Shown here: positions 15,177-24,954 of the stretch, piece after piece
Position numbering within the stretch: position 1 is the stretch's first letter
Layout: each line of letters opens with the position of its first letter
Assembly (NCBI RefSeq): GCF_003813775.1
Contig: NZ_RPDH01000003.1
Location: forward strand, 1 to 64,000
DNA length: 64,000 bases
Reading direction: 5' to 3'
Origin: Chitinophaga lutea
GTDB lineage: Bacteria; Bacteroidota; Bacteroidia; Chitinophagales; Chitinophagaceae
The notes under the pieces: generated by a model
Database searches by the model: none
The model's input: the letters and a program-made list of their open reading frames with translations, nothing else
Told to the model about the DNA's origin: nothing
Program-made: the position numbers and the translations under genes

Positions 15177-16724
15177 ATGCAACGAATTGCCAGATATACA
15201 TATGCACTATTGCTGGGAGTGGCCATGAGCCTCACTGCCTGTGATAAAGGCTTCACCGAGCTGAATACCAACCCGAACGCACCGGTGGTGCCGGATGTGG
15301 ACTACATGTTTTCCCAGAGCATCCTGAAAGGGAACTACGTGTATGACCGCGCGTATTTTTATACTTCCTACATCACCTGCGGTAACTATGTGCAGCACTT
15401 CGCCACGGCCAAGGAAATTTCCGTGGCGGGCTCGGGCGATAAATACGGGGTGTATGATTTTTACCAGAGTTTTTATTTCCGCTATACGTACACCAACGTG
15501 CTGACCACGCTGCGTGAATTGATCGAGGCGGCGCAGTCGCCCGAACTGGTCAACAAAAAATCCGCCGCCCGTATCTGGCGCGTGCTGATCATGCAGCGGA
15601 TCACCGACCTGTATGGCGATGTGCCGTATTCCGATGCGAACAAGGGTTTGCGCGAGGCCATCCTGCTGCCGAAATACGACCCGCAGGAGCAGATCTATGC
15701 GGACCTGCTGAAGGAGCTCGACGAATCCATCGCCGCTTTCGACGAAAGCAAGCTGAAGTTCGGCAAGGCCGATTTCCTTTACGAAGGCAGTATCCCGAAA
15801 TGGAAGAAGTTCGCGTATTCTTTAATGCTGCGCGTGGCGATGCGGATGACGAGAAGGGATCCCGCCAAGGCGCAGCAGTGGGCGGCGAAAGCCATCCAGG
15901 GCGGTATCATTCTGGATGAGGCCGATCAGGCGGTGGTGAAATACTCCAACGGCCCGCAGATCTACAACAACAACCCGGTGGCCTGGGAAATCGTGAACCA
16001 GGACCTGCAGCGCGGCGCCAACGGGGTGAATAATACCGAGTGGGGCAAGTACAGCAAGACTTTCATCGATTATCTCAAAAATAATAACGACCCGCGGCTG
16101 AGTGTGGTGTCGGTAGTATGGAACGGCGCTACGCCCGACAATACACCCGCCCTGCAAAAAGGTATGCCCAACGGCACCGATGGCAAGCCGGCCAATTTCG
16201 GCACCTTCTCAGAGCCCAACCCGGCCACCATCCTGCAATACTCCGCGCCGCTGATCGTATTATCGAGAGCGGAAACGCATTACCTGCTCACCGAAGCGAT
16301 CATTCGTGGCTGGGCGAGCGGGAATGCTGCCGCTGCTTTCAAAACAGGCATGGAGGCGGCCATGAAAAACTGGGCGCTGTTCGGCGCGGCCGGCGTGATC
16401 CCGCAGGCCAGCATCGATGCCTATACCGCAGCCCATGCCCTCAACACAGGTGGCACACTGGATGCGCAGATGAACCAGATACATACGCAGTTCTGGGTGG
16501 CTTCGCTGCTGGACGAGCAGGAGGCGTACGCCAACTGGCGCCGTACCGGTTACCCCGTGCTCACGCCGGTGAACTTTACCGGCAATGCTACCGGCGGCAC
16601 CATCCCGCGGCGGCTGCCGTATTCCGTTCCGGAGCAGGGCATCAACAAAAAACATTACGACGACGCGGTGGCGCGGCAGGGACCGGATTTGCTCACCACG
16701 CGTATCTGGTGGGATAAACAATAA
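15177..16724 (+). CDS. SusD/RagB-family ligand-binding lipoprotein
   Basis: This 515-residue lipoprotein (lipobox SLTAC, Cys22) has the SusD-like opening CDKGFTELNTNPNAPV and the helical TPR-like fold with WRVLIMQRITDLYGDVPYSD, typical of the second SusD-like subfamily. It caps the SusC barrel at the cell surface and binds the substrate before import. It follows susC by 11 bases in the same operon. Ligand specificity cannot be read from sequence. Confidence 0.92.
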   Translation: MQRIARYTYALLLGVAMSLTACDKGFTELNTNPNAPVVPDVDYMFSQSILKGNYVYDRAYFYTSYITCGNYVQHFATAKEISVAGSGDKYGVYDFYQSFYFRYTYTNVLTTLRELIEAAQSPELVNKKSAARIWRVLIMQRITDLYGDVPYSDANKGLREAILLPKYDPQEQIYADLLKELDESIAAFDESKLKFGKADFLYEGSIPKWKKFAYSLMLRVAMRMTRRDPAKAQQWAAKAIQGGIILDEADQAVVKYSNGPQIYNNNPVAWEIVNQDLQRGANGVNNTEWGKYSKTFIDYLKNNNDPRLSVVSVVWNGATPDNTPALQKGMPNGTDGKPANFGTFSEPNPATILQYSAPLIVLSRAETHYLLTEAIIRGWASGNAAAAFKTGMEAAMKNWALFGAAGVIPQASIDAYTAAHALNTGGTLDAQMNQIHTQFWVASLLDEQEAYANWRRTGYPVLTPVNFTGNATGGTIPRRLPYSVPEQGINKKHYDDAVARQGPDLLTTRIWWDKQ

Positions 16725-16949
16725 ACACGCGACCATTTCTCCTGATTATATATTTCCTCACTAGTGTGTACGGTGGACAGGCACAGCGGGTCGGCGCTAC
16801 GGCGCCGATCTCCGCTTCTGTGCAGGAGGGTGGGGGGGTACGACATGTGGCTGAGCATCACAGCGGCCCGCCAATGCCCGGCGAACATGCAGCCGTCCGC
16901 CACAGACGGCGATGGGCTGCTATGGAAAGGTGAATTAATCGTAGCATAA

Positions 16950-18251
16950 ATGGCTTTTGTAATCGTAGTCTGCTGTATCGCGTTGCTGGTGCTGTTGTTG
17001 ACCTGGGCCAGGCTGAACGCTTTCCTCGCATTTTTACTGGTGTCTGTCGTAGCCGGCGTCTGGCTGGGTTTGCCGCTGCAGCAGATTCCCGCGTCGTTGC
17101 AGAAAGGCATCGGCGATACGGTGGGTGGGCTCATCATCATACTTTGCCTCGGCGCCATGCTGGGCAAGCTCGTAGCTGAAAGCGGCGCCGCGCGGCAGAT
17201 CGCCAACGCGCTCATGCGCACGTTCGGACCGAAGTACGTACAATGGGCATTGCTGCTTGCCGGTTTTATCATCGGCATCCCGCTGTTTTACGGCGTTGGA
17301 TTTGTGCTGATGGTGCCGCTGATTTTCTCCGTGATCTATCAATACAAATTACCCGCAGTTTACATCGGTCTGCCCACGCTGGCGGCCCTGTCGGTCACCC
17401 ACGGTTTCCTGCCGCCGCATCCTTCGCCGGTGGCGCTCGTGGGGCAGTTTAAAGCCAATATGGGCGTTACGCTGTTGTACGGATTAGCCGTGGCCATTCC
17501 CGCCATCGTCATCGCCGGCCCCGTATTTGCGACGCGCCTGAAACGGATGCGCACCGGGCCTTTGCAGTTGTTCCAGCTGAAAGAAGACGATGCGGCGCCT
17601 TTGCCCGGCGCGACCAACAGCTTTCTCACAGCTTTGCTGCCGGTGCTGCTGCTGATCGTGACGACCGTGATGCAACACGTGTGGCCCGGAAGGCCCTTGT
17701 TGCAATTCGCCGGCGACGCGCAGGTGGTGATGCTGTTCTGCCTGCTGGCAGCCACTTACACGCTGGGTATCCTCCAGGGCACAGCGGTGAAAAAAGTGAT
17801 GCAGATCTATACGGAAGCGGTGAAAGACGTGGCCATGATTTTGCTGATCATTGCCGGCGCGGGCGCATTAAAGCAAATTTTATCGGATAGTGGTGTAAGT
17901 TTGCAAATTGCGGCCGCCATGCAAAGCTGGCGGATGCACCCGCTGATACTGGGCTGGCTGATGGCCGCCATCATCAGGGCCTGTGTAGGGTCGGCCACCA
18001 TTGCGGGCATTACGGCAGCGGGCATGATCGCGCCGCTGGTATTGGAGGGGCATGCCGACCCGAACCTCATGGTATTGTCGGTAGGGGCGGGCAGTCTGAT
18101 GTTTTCGCATGTCAACGACGCCGGCTTCTGGATGTTCAAGGAATATTTTTCCCTGAGCCTCAGAAACACCCTGCTCTCCTGGTCGGTGATGGAAACCGTG
18201 GTAGGCATTGCCGGCCTGGCGGGCGTATTATTACTGGATCTGATCGTTTAA
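16950..18251 (+). CDS. GntP-family sugar-acid/proton symporter
   Basis: This 433-residue very hydrophobic protein has about 12 membrane segments. The GntP features include GIGDTVGGLIIILCLGAMLG, the loop PPHPSPVALVGQ and ACVGSATIAGITAAGMIAPL. Family members import gluconate, idonate, glycerate or related acids with protons across the inner membrane. It lies after susCD and before a RidA-like gene and a KDG-type kinase, pointing to uptake of a sugar acid delivered by the SusCD pair. The start directly abuts the stop of a doubtful upstream frame. Confidence 0.9.
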   Translation: MAFVIVVCCIALLVLLLTWARLNAFLAFLLVSVVAGVWLGLPLQQIPASLQKGIGDTVGGLIIILCLGAMLGKLVAESGAARQIANALMRTFGPKYVQWALLLAGFIIGIPLFYGVGFVLMVPLIFSVIYQYKLPAVYIGLPTLAALSVTHGFLPPHPSPVALVGQFKANMGVTLLYGLAVAIPAIVIAGPVFATRLKRMRTGPLQLFQLKEDDAAPLPGATNSFLTALLPVLLLIVTTVMQHVWPGRPLLQFAGDAQVVMLFCLLAATYTLGILQGTAVKKVMQIYTEAVKDVAMILLIIAGAGALKQILSDSGVSLQIAAAMQSWRMHPLILGWLMAAIIRACVGSATIAGITAAGMIAPLVLEGHADPNLMVLSVGAGSLMFSHVNDAGFWMFKEYFSLSLRNTLLSWSVMETVVGIAGLAGVLLLDLIV

Positions 18252-18264
18252 AAAACATCTCAAT

Positions 18265-18735
18265 ATGAAAAACATCACAGCAGAAGAGCAACTGGCAAAA
18301 TCAGGATTAACCCTTCCCCCGGCCCCGGCGCCGTTGGGCGTTTACAAACCCTGCCTGATCGACGGCAAGTACCTGTACCTCTCCGGTCACGGCCCGGTGC
18401 AGAACGATAAATCGCTGATCATCGGCCGCATCGGCCGGGAGCTCGATATGGAGCAGGGCAAGCTCGCCGCCCGCCAGGTGGGCCTCACCATGCTGTCGAC
18501 CATCAAAACCAACCTGGGCAGCCTCGACAAGGTGAAGCGCGTGATCAAAGTGCTGGGCATGGTGAACTGTGTGCCGGAGTTTGAACGCCACCCATATGTG
18601 ATCAACGGTTGCAGCGAACTGTTCGCACAGATCTGGGGAGAAGAGAACGGCATCGGCGTCAGAAGCGCCGTAGGGTTCGGTTCGCTGCCGGACAATATCC
18701 CGGTGGAAATCGAGGCGCTCTTCGAGTTGTATTGA
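18265..18735 (+). CDS. RidA/YjgF-like protein, extended form
   Basis: This 156-residue protein is longer than standard RidA (about 128). It retains the YjgF fold signals YLSGHGPVQ, the VIKVLGMVNC strand and a C-terminal GVRSAVGFGSLPDNIPVEIE with an arginine in the position used by RidA to bind the imine carboxylate. RidA deaminates enamine/imine intermediates released by PLP ammonia-lyases. It starts 13 bases after gntP, so the two are cotranscribed. Its presence hints that the pathway substrate carries an amino group. Confidence 0.8.
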   Translation: MKNITAEEQLAKSGLTLPPAPAPLGVYKPCLIDGKYLYLSGHGPVQNDKSLIIGRIGRELDMEQGKLAARQVGLTMLSTIKTNLGSLDKVKRVIKVLGMVNCVPEFERHPYVINGCSELFAQIWGEENGIGVRSAVGFGSLPDNIPVEIEALFELY

Positions 18736-18825
18736 CGCAACAGGTGACGAGCGCCTTTCTCATGCATGTTTGAAAGTGCGGTTTAACGGATGAAAATATT
18801 TACTTTTCCGTCAAAATAGGGATTC

Positions 18826-19842
18826 ATGGGTTACCGCCTTGCCGCTTTCGGGGAATTTTTATTGCGCCTGCACAGCAACGGCCACCAGCGTTTCGGACAA
18901 ACGGATGGATACACGGCTTATTATGCAGGTGCGGAAGCGAATGTATGCGTATTGCTGGCGAGGCTGGGCATGCAGGTGGATTATATCAGCCGCGTACCGG
19001 ACAACGACCTGGCGGCCGCGGGCTTGCAACAGCTCCGGGGCCACGGCGTAGGCACTGCGCACGTGGCGCTGGGCGGCCAGAAACTGGGCCTCTATTTTTC
19101 GGAACCGGGCAACCAGCTGCGCCCCATCCGCGTGATCTACGACCGGAACGGCAGCGCCTATGCGGAACTGGAACCGGGCATGCTCAACTGGAACAGCATC
19201 TTTCAGGAACATCAATGTTTTCACTGGTCGGGCGTGGCCGCCGCTTTGTCCGCCTCTTCGGCGGCAGTTTGCGCGGAAGCCATACAAACCGCCCGCGATA
19301 AAGGGTTGCTCATTTCCTCCGACTTTAACTACCGCGCCACCTTATGGCAATACGGTAAAAAGCCGGCGGAAGTGATGCCTCCCTTGCTCTATCACAGCGA
19401 CGTAGCCGTAGCCGACCTCGACGCGGTGGAAATTTATTATGGCATCACCACCGATGCCTCTCTTCCGCTGGAAGAACGCTTCCGGCAAACCTTCACCACC
19501 CTGCAACGGCACATGCCCCGCCTGAAAACGCTGGCCATGAGCTTCCGCAAAACACAGGGCGCCGCACCGGTATATTCCGGCGCGCTGGCGCACGAAGGGG
19601 GATTTTATTTTCATGACGGGTTCCCTGTTCCCATGGTGACCGATGCTATCGGCACCGGCGACGCGTTTACGGCGGGCATGCTCTACGGCCTTACGAATGG
19701 CCATGCCCCGCAGGATATCATCAACTTCGCCACCGCCTGCGGCCTGCTGAAACAAAGCATTCCGGGCGACTGGGCCATTCTCTCTCTCAAAGACATCGAG
19801 TTGCTGCTCAAACAGGGCATTTCAGGGCGCATCGCGCGCTAG
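18826..19842 (+). CDS. PfkB-family sugar kinase (2-keto-3-deoxygluconate kinase type)
   Basis: This 338-residue protein has the PfkB signatures: an N-terminal GEFLLRL with substrate-binding GAEANVCVLLARLG, DFNYRATLW in the centre (as in KdgK) and the anion-hole motif TDAIGTGDAFTAGM holding the catalytic aspartate. KdgK phosphorylates 2-keto-3-deoxygluconate to KDPG. No aldolase lies in the window. It completes the DeoR-SusCD-GntP-RidA-kinase locus. Its TAG overlaps by 2-3 bases the TAG of the convergent NTPase gene. Confidence 0.82.
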   Translation: MGYRLAAFGEFLLRLHSNGHQRFGQTDGYTAYYAGAEANVCVLLARLGMQVDYISRVPDNDLAAAGLQQLRGHGVGTAHVALGGQKLGLYFSEPGNQLRPIRVIYDRNGSAYAELEPGMLNWNSIFQEHQCFHWSGVAAALSASSAAVCAEAIQTARDKGLLISSDFNYRATLWQYGKKPAEVMPPLLYHSDVAVADLDAVEIYYGITTDASLPLEERFRQTFTTLQRHMPRLKTLAMSFRKTQGAAPVYSGALAHEGGFYFHDGFPVPMVTDAIGTGDAFTAGMLYGLTNGHAPQDIINFATACGLLKQSIPGDWAILSLKDIELLLKQGISGRIAR

Positions 19843-22800
19843 AAGGGTACGCCCAGTTCCTTTTGCCGTTGCCTGCTCAGCTCCCGCTTGATGGGCGACC
19901 TTTCCTGCTCCAGCAGTTTCCACACCCGCTCCGCATTGAACACATTCAGGTAATCGAGGTTATTGGGGAATGCGCATAAGAACTGATCGCGCACGTAATA
20001 CAGCACGGAACCATTGGCGGACATGCCGTACAGGTCGTTGGCCGTTACCTGCAGGCCGGTTTTTACCTGCAGCCTGCTGTTCAGCACCAGCAGTTTGTTT
20101 TTCTTGGTCAGCACCACCAGTTCGTCGGCCGCGCGGTTATGCCGGATGGTTTCGATACCGTCCGGGTGGGTGAAAATGAGGGGTGCGGCATTGCCGTCGA
20201 GGTCGCGGCGGAAGATGGTGTCTTTCTGTTCGTCGTATGGGGCTTTATAGGTGATGATGGCGTTTTTATCGAACACGGGCGCAATCAGCTGTTCCCGGAA
20301 CAGCAGGCGTGCGTTGGTTTTCAGGTCTATCACCTCCACCATCTGCGCGTATGCGCTCAGTTCCATTTTCGCCACCAGTTTGTTGCGCGCGAGGTTGCCG
20401 TAACCGTAGGTGTAATACTGGTCGGTGGTGAAGGAAAGCGTATCGTTGTTTTGCAGCACGTTGATCTTGTCGAAGGTGCCCCATACCACGGCGCCGTCTT
20501 CCGTAAAGTCCCCAAAGAGCGCGTTTGTGATGCGGTGCAGCCGTTTCCCGTTTTCATCGTACACATCCAGCTGGTACACATCGTCCGAAACAGGATAGAG
20601 CGTAAGTAATTGTTTCATGTCGCGGGAACTGGTGATGGTAGCGTCAGACGGCACGTTGCAGATAAACTGTTTCTGCGGATCGAGTATCTGCACCTTCTGG
20701 ATCAGCTGGTCGCTGGGCGCCAGCTGCACATACGGTATCACGAGGTTGCCGGAGGCGGTGAACCGGACGCGGTACGAATCGAACTGTGAAAAAGGCCCGT
20801 CGGCGATGTTTTCCGCCGGGTGCAGGTAACGGTTGGGACCGCCGAGGGTGACGATCTCTTCCGTTTGCGCGGCACAGTCGTAGAGGATGAATTCATCGGG
20901 CAGCGCCGATTCCCGGCTGTATTGCCAGATGGAGCGCGGGTCGGCGGGTTTCGATTTCCGGCAGAGCAGCAGCACATTGTCTTTGTTGGTGAAATACATG
21001 TAGGCGATCTCCCGGAAGCTGCGCAGCACCTCGCCGTTCTCGTTCAGTACGAGATAGTCCTGCACATTGGGATTGGTGGCGTCGCCTGAATTGTCCACCA
21101 CCATAAACCGCCCGCTGGCCGAGATATCGAACCGGTTGGCCTGCTGGATGGAAGAGGAAAGCGTATCGGTGTAGAGGGCGAAGAGCGACTGGATATCCTG
21201 CCGCTGCATGTACTCCATCAGTTTGCTGTTGATCTGCAGGGTGTCTTCCTCGTATACTTTTTTCCGCAGGGGCGCAAACAGGTTCAGCGCTTCTACCGGG
21301 TGGATGTGGCCGAGCTGGTAACTCATATAGGCCAGCGCCTTGTTGCGGGCCATTTCGCCTTTGACGTAGGTGAAATAGAAGATGGCGGTGTAGGCCAGCA
21401 TCAGCCCGATGAGCGCCCAGATCCATTTCCAGTTGCGCTGGCGGAACTTCAGCTTTTCGAGCCGTTCTTCTTTTTCTTTCATCACCCGCTGTTCGCGGTC
21501 CCGGGCGCTGATACTGTCGGCGAAGAATTTCTGGATATCGGGTGACAGGTTGAGCTGGCCGATGTAAGGCCGGTATGCCTCGATCTCTTTCGGGGTGAGG
21601 TAATCGCTGGTTTTATTCTGGAAGCCGGTGAAGCGGCTTTGCAGCTGCTCGTTGGTGTAGTTGGCGCGGCGCTGTTCTTCGGTACGGCGGCTGTCGATGA
21701 GGCCGGCCAGCACGTCGTGCGCCAGTTCGTACGTTTGTCCGTCGGTGCGGAGGATCTTGTTTTTTTCGAGCTCCTGCAGGCAGCGCAGCATCAGGTTGCC
21801 GGGCCTTTTTTGCAGGTAGGGCGCCACCTGCCCGGTAAACCAGATGCTGCTGGTTTTGCCGTCGGTAATGCGGTAGTAGGCGAGTGGGCGTTTGGTGCCC
21901 TCCGGGGTCACGAACGCGTCCAGCACGTTGCTCACAAAGTCGCCGGGGATGCCCGGGAATTCCTTTTCGAGCACATCCTGGATCACGTCGAGGCGTTCGC
22001 GGATGAAGCGGTTCAGTACCTCGGTCATTTTCCCGAATCGCTGGATGATCTGCGAATCGAATGTCAGCGGAGGGTAGGCCTCTTCTCCGTTGGTGCGCCG
22101 GTCGCCCGTGCTCATGTACACGCTGCGCCACAACTGGTCGAGGTAGATCTGCAGGTAGGGCAGGGAGATGCTGTTCTTTTCCGTCAGCACGCTGATGATC
22201 TGCTGGGCGTTGGCCGCGCCTTCCTTGAGGGTGATGGAGAATTTTTCGCAGGAGCGCATGATCACTTCTTCCACGTTCCGGGCGTTCATGGGCTCGATGC
22301 GCAGGCGGCGGTCGCAGAAATCGGGGATCTCCCTTTCGAATTCGCTGAGGCCGGCGAAAAACTCTTCGCGCATGATGAACAGCATGCTGCAGAACTGCAG
22401 GTCGGGCGAGGATAAAATGTGATCGATACCGGCGATGAAAGCCTGCTTCTCTTCCTGGCTGCCCATGATGAGCAATTCCTCGAACTGGTCGAAAATCAGG
22501 TACACCGGCCGCAGGTAACGGAGGTTGATGTTCTTCAGCGACTCGTATACCTGTTCGCCGTTTTCGGCCTGCTGGGCGCCGGGTCGTTTGACGATGAGGG
22601 TCTGCGCCACATTGGTTTTGCCGCTTACCATCGTTTCCGCCGGTTCCCTGTTTGCGAGGGCTTTCTGGAGGATGTTTTTCAGGGAATCGTTGATGTTTTC
22701 GCTGCGGCGGATGAAGAAGGGCGTCCAGTCCGTGTCTTCCATCCTGTTCATCAACCCGCACTGTACGATGCTGGTTTTGCCCGTGCCGCTGGTGCCGTAC

Positions 22801-22925
22801 ACCAGTACCAGCCTGTTTTTGTGGATGTGCTGGTACAGCTGCCGGATCTCCTCGTCGCGGCCGAAGAAAATATTGTAGTCGTCGCGCCCGTAAGGATCCA
22901 GGAATTTAAAGGGGCTGTTGATCAT
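19839..22925 (-). CDS. nSTAND-type NTPase with membrane anchor
   Basis: This 1028-residue protein has a STAND P-loop module: GRDEEIRQLYQHI, Walker A in YGTSGTGKTS (44-52), and the signature Walker B VYLIFDQFEELLI (141-153) of the novel STAND subgroup. A winged-helix part follows, ending with YELAHDVLAGLID (about 399-411). A coiled, charged stretch (470-498) leads into one membrane segment (about 500-520). The last 500 residues are beta-rich and could form a propeller, but I see no clear WD or Kelch motif. STAND proteins oligomerise on sensing a trigger and activate effectors. It lies 9 bases after the CHAT gene in the same operon. Confidence 0.85.
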   Translation of the reverse strand: MINSPFKFLDPYGRDDYNIFFGRDEEIRQLYQHIHKNRLVLVYGTSGTGKTSIVQCGLMNRMEDTDWTPFFIRRSENINDSLKNILQKALANREPAETMVSGKTNVAQTLIVKRPGAQQAENGEQVYESLKNINLRYLRPVYLIFDQFEELLIMGSQEEKQAFIAGIDHILSSPDLQFCSMLFIMREEFFAGLSEFEREIPDFCDRRLRIEPMNARNVEEVIMRSCEKFSITLKEGAANAQQIISVLTEKNSISLPYLQIYLDQLWRSVYMSTGDRRTNGEEAYPPLTFDSQIIQRFGKMTEVLNRFIRERLDVIQDVLEKEFPGIPGDFVSNVLDAFVTPEGTKRPLAYYRITDGKTSSIWFTGQVAPYLQKRPGNLMLRCLQELEKNKILRTDGQTYELAHDVLAGLIDSRRTEEQRRANYTNEQLQSRFTGFQNKTSDYLTPKEIEAYRPYIGQLNLSPDIQKFFADSISARDREQRVMKEKEERLEKLKFRQRNWKWIWALIGLMLAYTAIFYFTYVKGEMARNKALAYMSYQLGHIHPVEALNLFAPLRKKVYEEDTLQINSKLMEYMQRQDIQSLFALYTDTLSSSIQQANRFDISASGRFMVVDNSGDATNPNVQDYLVLNENGEVLRSFREIAYMYFTNKDNVLLLCRKSKPADPRSIWQYSRESALPDEFILYDCAAQTEEIVTLGGPNRYLHPAENIADGPFSQFDSYRVRFTASGNLVIPYVQLAPSDQLIQKVQILDPQKQFICNVPSDATITSSRDMKQLLTLYPVSDDVYQLDVYDENGKRLHRITNALFGDFTEDGAVVWGTFDKINVLQNNDTLSFTTDQYYTYGYGNLARNKLVAKMELSAYAQMVEVIDLKTNARLLFREQLIAPVFDKNAIITYKAPYDEQKDTIFRRDLDGNAAPLIFTHPDGIETIRHNRAADELVVLTKKNKLLVLNSRLQVKTGLQVTANDLYGMSANGSVLYYVRDQFLCAFPNNLDYLNVFNAERVWKLLEQERSPIKRELSRQRQKELGVPF

Positions 22926-22934
22926 GTGCTGCGG

Positions 22935-24770
22935 TTATGGCTGTAAGGTGGTGGCGTGCATGGCAAAATCCCTGAAGGCATTCAGCTGTTTGCACACAGC
23001 TTCGTACCGGCTTTGCTCCTGTTGTTCCGTCCGTCCGAACTTGCGGTCTATATTGATTTCCACGTGGTTCATATCGTCGTCGGGTTTGCTCACGTTGCGG
23101 AACACGTACACTTTGTCCGCCTCGCGGTATTGCCCGTAAAATACCAGGTTGGAACGGTCGGCGCGGCTTTCGAACGCGTTGATGTCTATCACCAGCGGCG
23201 ACAGGTTCAGGAATTCGAGGGCTTCGCCTTTATACTGCCGTCTTTCCACGTTGAACACGCTGAGGTTTTGTTTGGTGAGGATCACGCCGCTATTGTCGAG
23301 GTGCTTGGCCAGCAGGTAATAATTCACTTCGTGGCTGGCGTTGGAGTTCATCAGTTTCACCACCTGGTGGTCGAATTCCGTGAGCACGTCGTGCCGGTAT
23401 TTGTTGATGCGGATGTTCTGGATGCTGGTGAGGGTGTAGCGGTGCAGGAAGCCCAGTTTTTCAAAGAAAACGGAGAGCATCGATTCCGCGGTGAGACAGA
23501 GGTCGCCCACTTCCGCTTCCTGGATGCCGACGGGTTTGCCGGGATAGGTGGCGTTGCGGATATAAGCCAGGTACTCGCAGGCTTCGCCGAACTTTTTATT
23601 CTGCTCGTCTTCTTCGCGCAGCGTTTCCAGTTCGGTCACGAAATAGTCCACTTTATCGAGGGTGTCGATGTATTTGCGGATACCTTTGATCAGCGTGCTG
23701 TAATTGTATATGGCGCGTTCGTCTATGTTGAGGTTGAAATAACTTTCCAGGAGCTGCTCGATTTCGTCCGGCAGCTCTTTCACCCGTTGGGTGATCTTCA
23801 GTTCCCACAGCTGGCTGATCATGATGATGCCCATGAACTCCGTGGTGATCTGGAACACCCGGGCGATCTGCTCGAGCCGTTTGATGCTGGGCTTTTTCAG
23901 GGCCTCGGCGCCGTATTCGGCCGCGAACAGCGTTTTCAGCTGGATGGCGATGGGGTGGGGGAATACGTCCATGATCGTTTTCTGGAACACATAATCTTCG
24001 ATGATCTCCATCTTTTTCTTCTCGTCGAGTTGTATGGCGGGCGCATTGCCGTCGTTGACGAGCGCGGTGAAGATGGTCTGCGTCAGTTGGATGTTCGGTT
24101 CGTACAGGGCAGTGGCCGTTTCGGGCGCACTCGGCAGTGGATTCATGTCCACGGCATCGGCGTTTTTATAGAACAGGCCCCAGAAAGGCTCGCGCGGTTT
24201 CTCGCCGGGAACGTGCAGGTCGCGGTTGACGGCATCGTCGAGTCCCAGCGCTTCTTTGGCGGCGGTTTGGGCGGAAGCCAGCGCGGCGTTGAAGGCGTTG
24301 CGGAGGCTCATTCTTTTCTGGCAGACGTTGCGGAAAAACTCCACGCCGAAGATCTTAGCGCTCGTGTCGTTCACGGAGGCGTTGGTGGCGATGACGGCGG
24401 GCACGCCGAGGTCGAGCAGCTTGGTCACCTGCTGCGCGGTGGAGCAGCCGTTGAGTATCACCAGCCGCAGGTTGCCCGCGGCGATGCTGGGTTTTAGCTG
24501 ATAGGCGATGCCGATGCCGTTGGCTTCCTGGTCGTTAAAAAGCAGAGAGGTCTGGCTGGCATGGCCGGCGTAATGAAAAATGGCGATGTTGCCGCTGTAG
24601 GTACCAAGGGCGTTATTGATATTGTCTACCGTGGCGAACGATTCCCGGTGCACACTGTAATTACCGCGGTTGTTTTCTATCAGTATGCGGTGGATATGAT
24701 CGTCTTCTTCAGTGATGGATGCAAGGGGCTCACGCGAGCTGTTTGCAAAAGATATGATGATCGTTTTCAT
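22935..24770 (-). CDS. CHAT-domain (caspase-like) protease with helical partner region
   Basis: Starting at the ATG at 24768-24770 the protein has 611 residues. The CHAT protease domain (about 1-205) shows the catalytic histidine in IFHYAGHA (His70) and cysteine in VILNGCSTAQQ (Cys109), followed by GVPAVIATNASV. The remainder is mostly alpha-helical with a region around YEPNIQLTQTIFTAL and no recognised domain; the end is beta-rich. Stand-alone CHAT proteins with NTPase partners act in bacterial conflict systems. No signal peptide, so it is cytoplasmic. It is the first gene of a two-gene operon with the nSTAND NTPase. Confidence 0.87.
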   Translation of the reverse strand: MKTIIISFANSSREPLASITEEDDHIHRILIENNRGNYSVHRESFATVDNINNALGTYSGNIAIFHYAGHASQTSLLFNDQEANGIGIAYQLKPSIAAGNLRLVILNGCSTAQQVTKLLDLGVPAVIATNASVNDTSAKIFGVEFFRNVCQKRMSLRNAFNAALASAQTAAKEALGLDDAVNRDLHVPGEKPREPFWGLFYKNADAVDMNPLPSAPETATALYEPNIQLTQTIFTALVNDGNAPAIQLDEKKKMEIIEDYVFQKTIMDVFPHPIAIQLKTLFAAEYGAEALKKPSIKRLEQIARVFQITTEFMGIIMISQLWELKITQRVKELPDEIEQLLESYFNLNIDERAIYNYSTLIKGIRKYIDTLDKVDYFVTELETLREEDEQNKKFGEACEYLAYIRNATYPGKPVGIQEAEVGDLCLTAESMLSVFFEKLGFLHRYTLTSIQNIRINKYRHDVLTEFDHQVVKLMNSNASHEVNYYLLAKHLDNSGVILTKQNLSVFNVERRQYKGEALEFLNLSPLVIDINAFESRADRSNLVFYGQYREADKVYVFRNVSKPDDDMNHVEINIDRKFGRTEQQEQSRYEAVCKQLNAFRDFAMHATTLQP

Positions 24771-24954
24771 GACAAAAACACTTCGGGGCATTAAAAAAAG
24801 CGCTCGTATTATTTGGGGTCCTTTCTGAGCGTATACAATATTTACTCACTGTAAGTTACGAATTTTAAATTATATTTGTTACAGGTCGTAAGAACCGTCA
24901 GTAGAGTGTAATCCCAAAAGTCAGTATCTCCCAACCCCGAAAAATTTCGCTTGT
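24771..24954. promoter_or_regulatory. Divergent control region of the protease module
   Basis: These 184 bases drive both protease operons outward. On the plus strand TATATTTG (24871-24878) matches the Bacteroidota TAnnTTTG box, 77 bases before the caspase start. I could not find an equally good box for the CHAT side. No clear operator palindrome was seen. Confidence 0.45.

Noticed and set aside
16764..16949. 61-codon frame ending directly at the gntP start
   Set aside because: It has an irregular composition and no recognisable motif. It could be a remnant, but I cannot support it.
22956..24497. 513-codon plus-strand frame over the CHAT gene
   Set aside because: It is a shadow of the CHAT gene, rich in V, H, F and E in the pattern of antisense translation.
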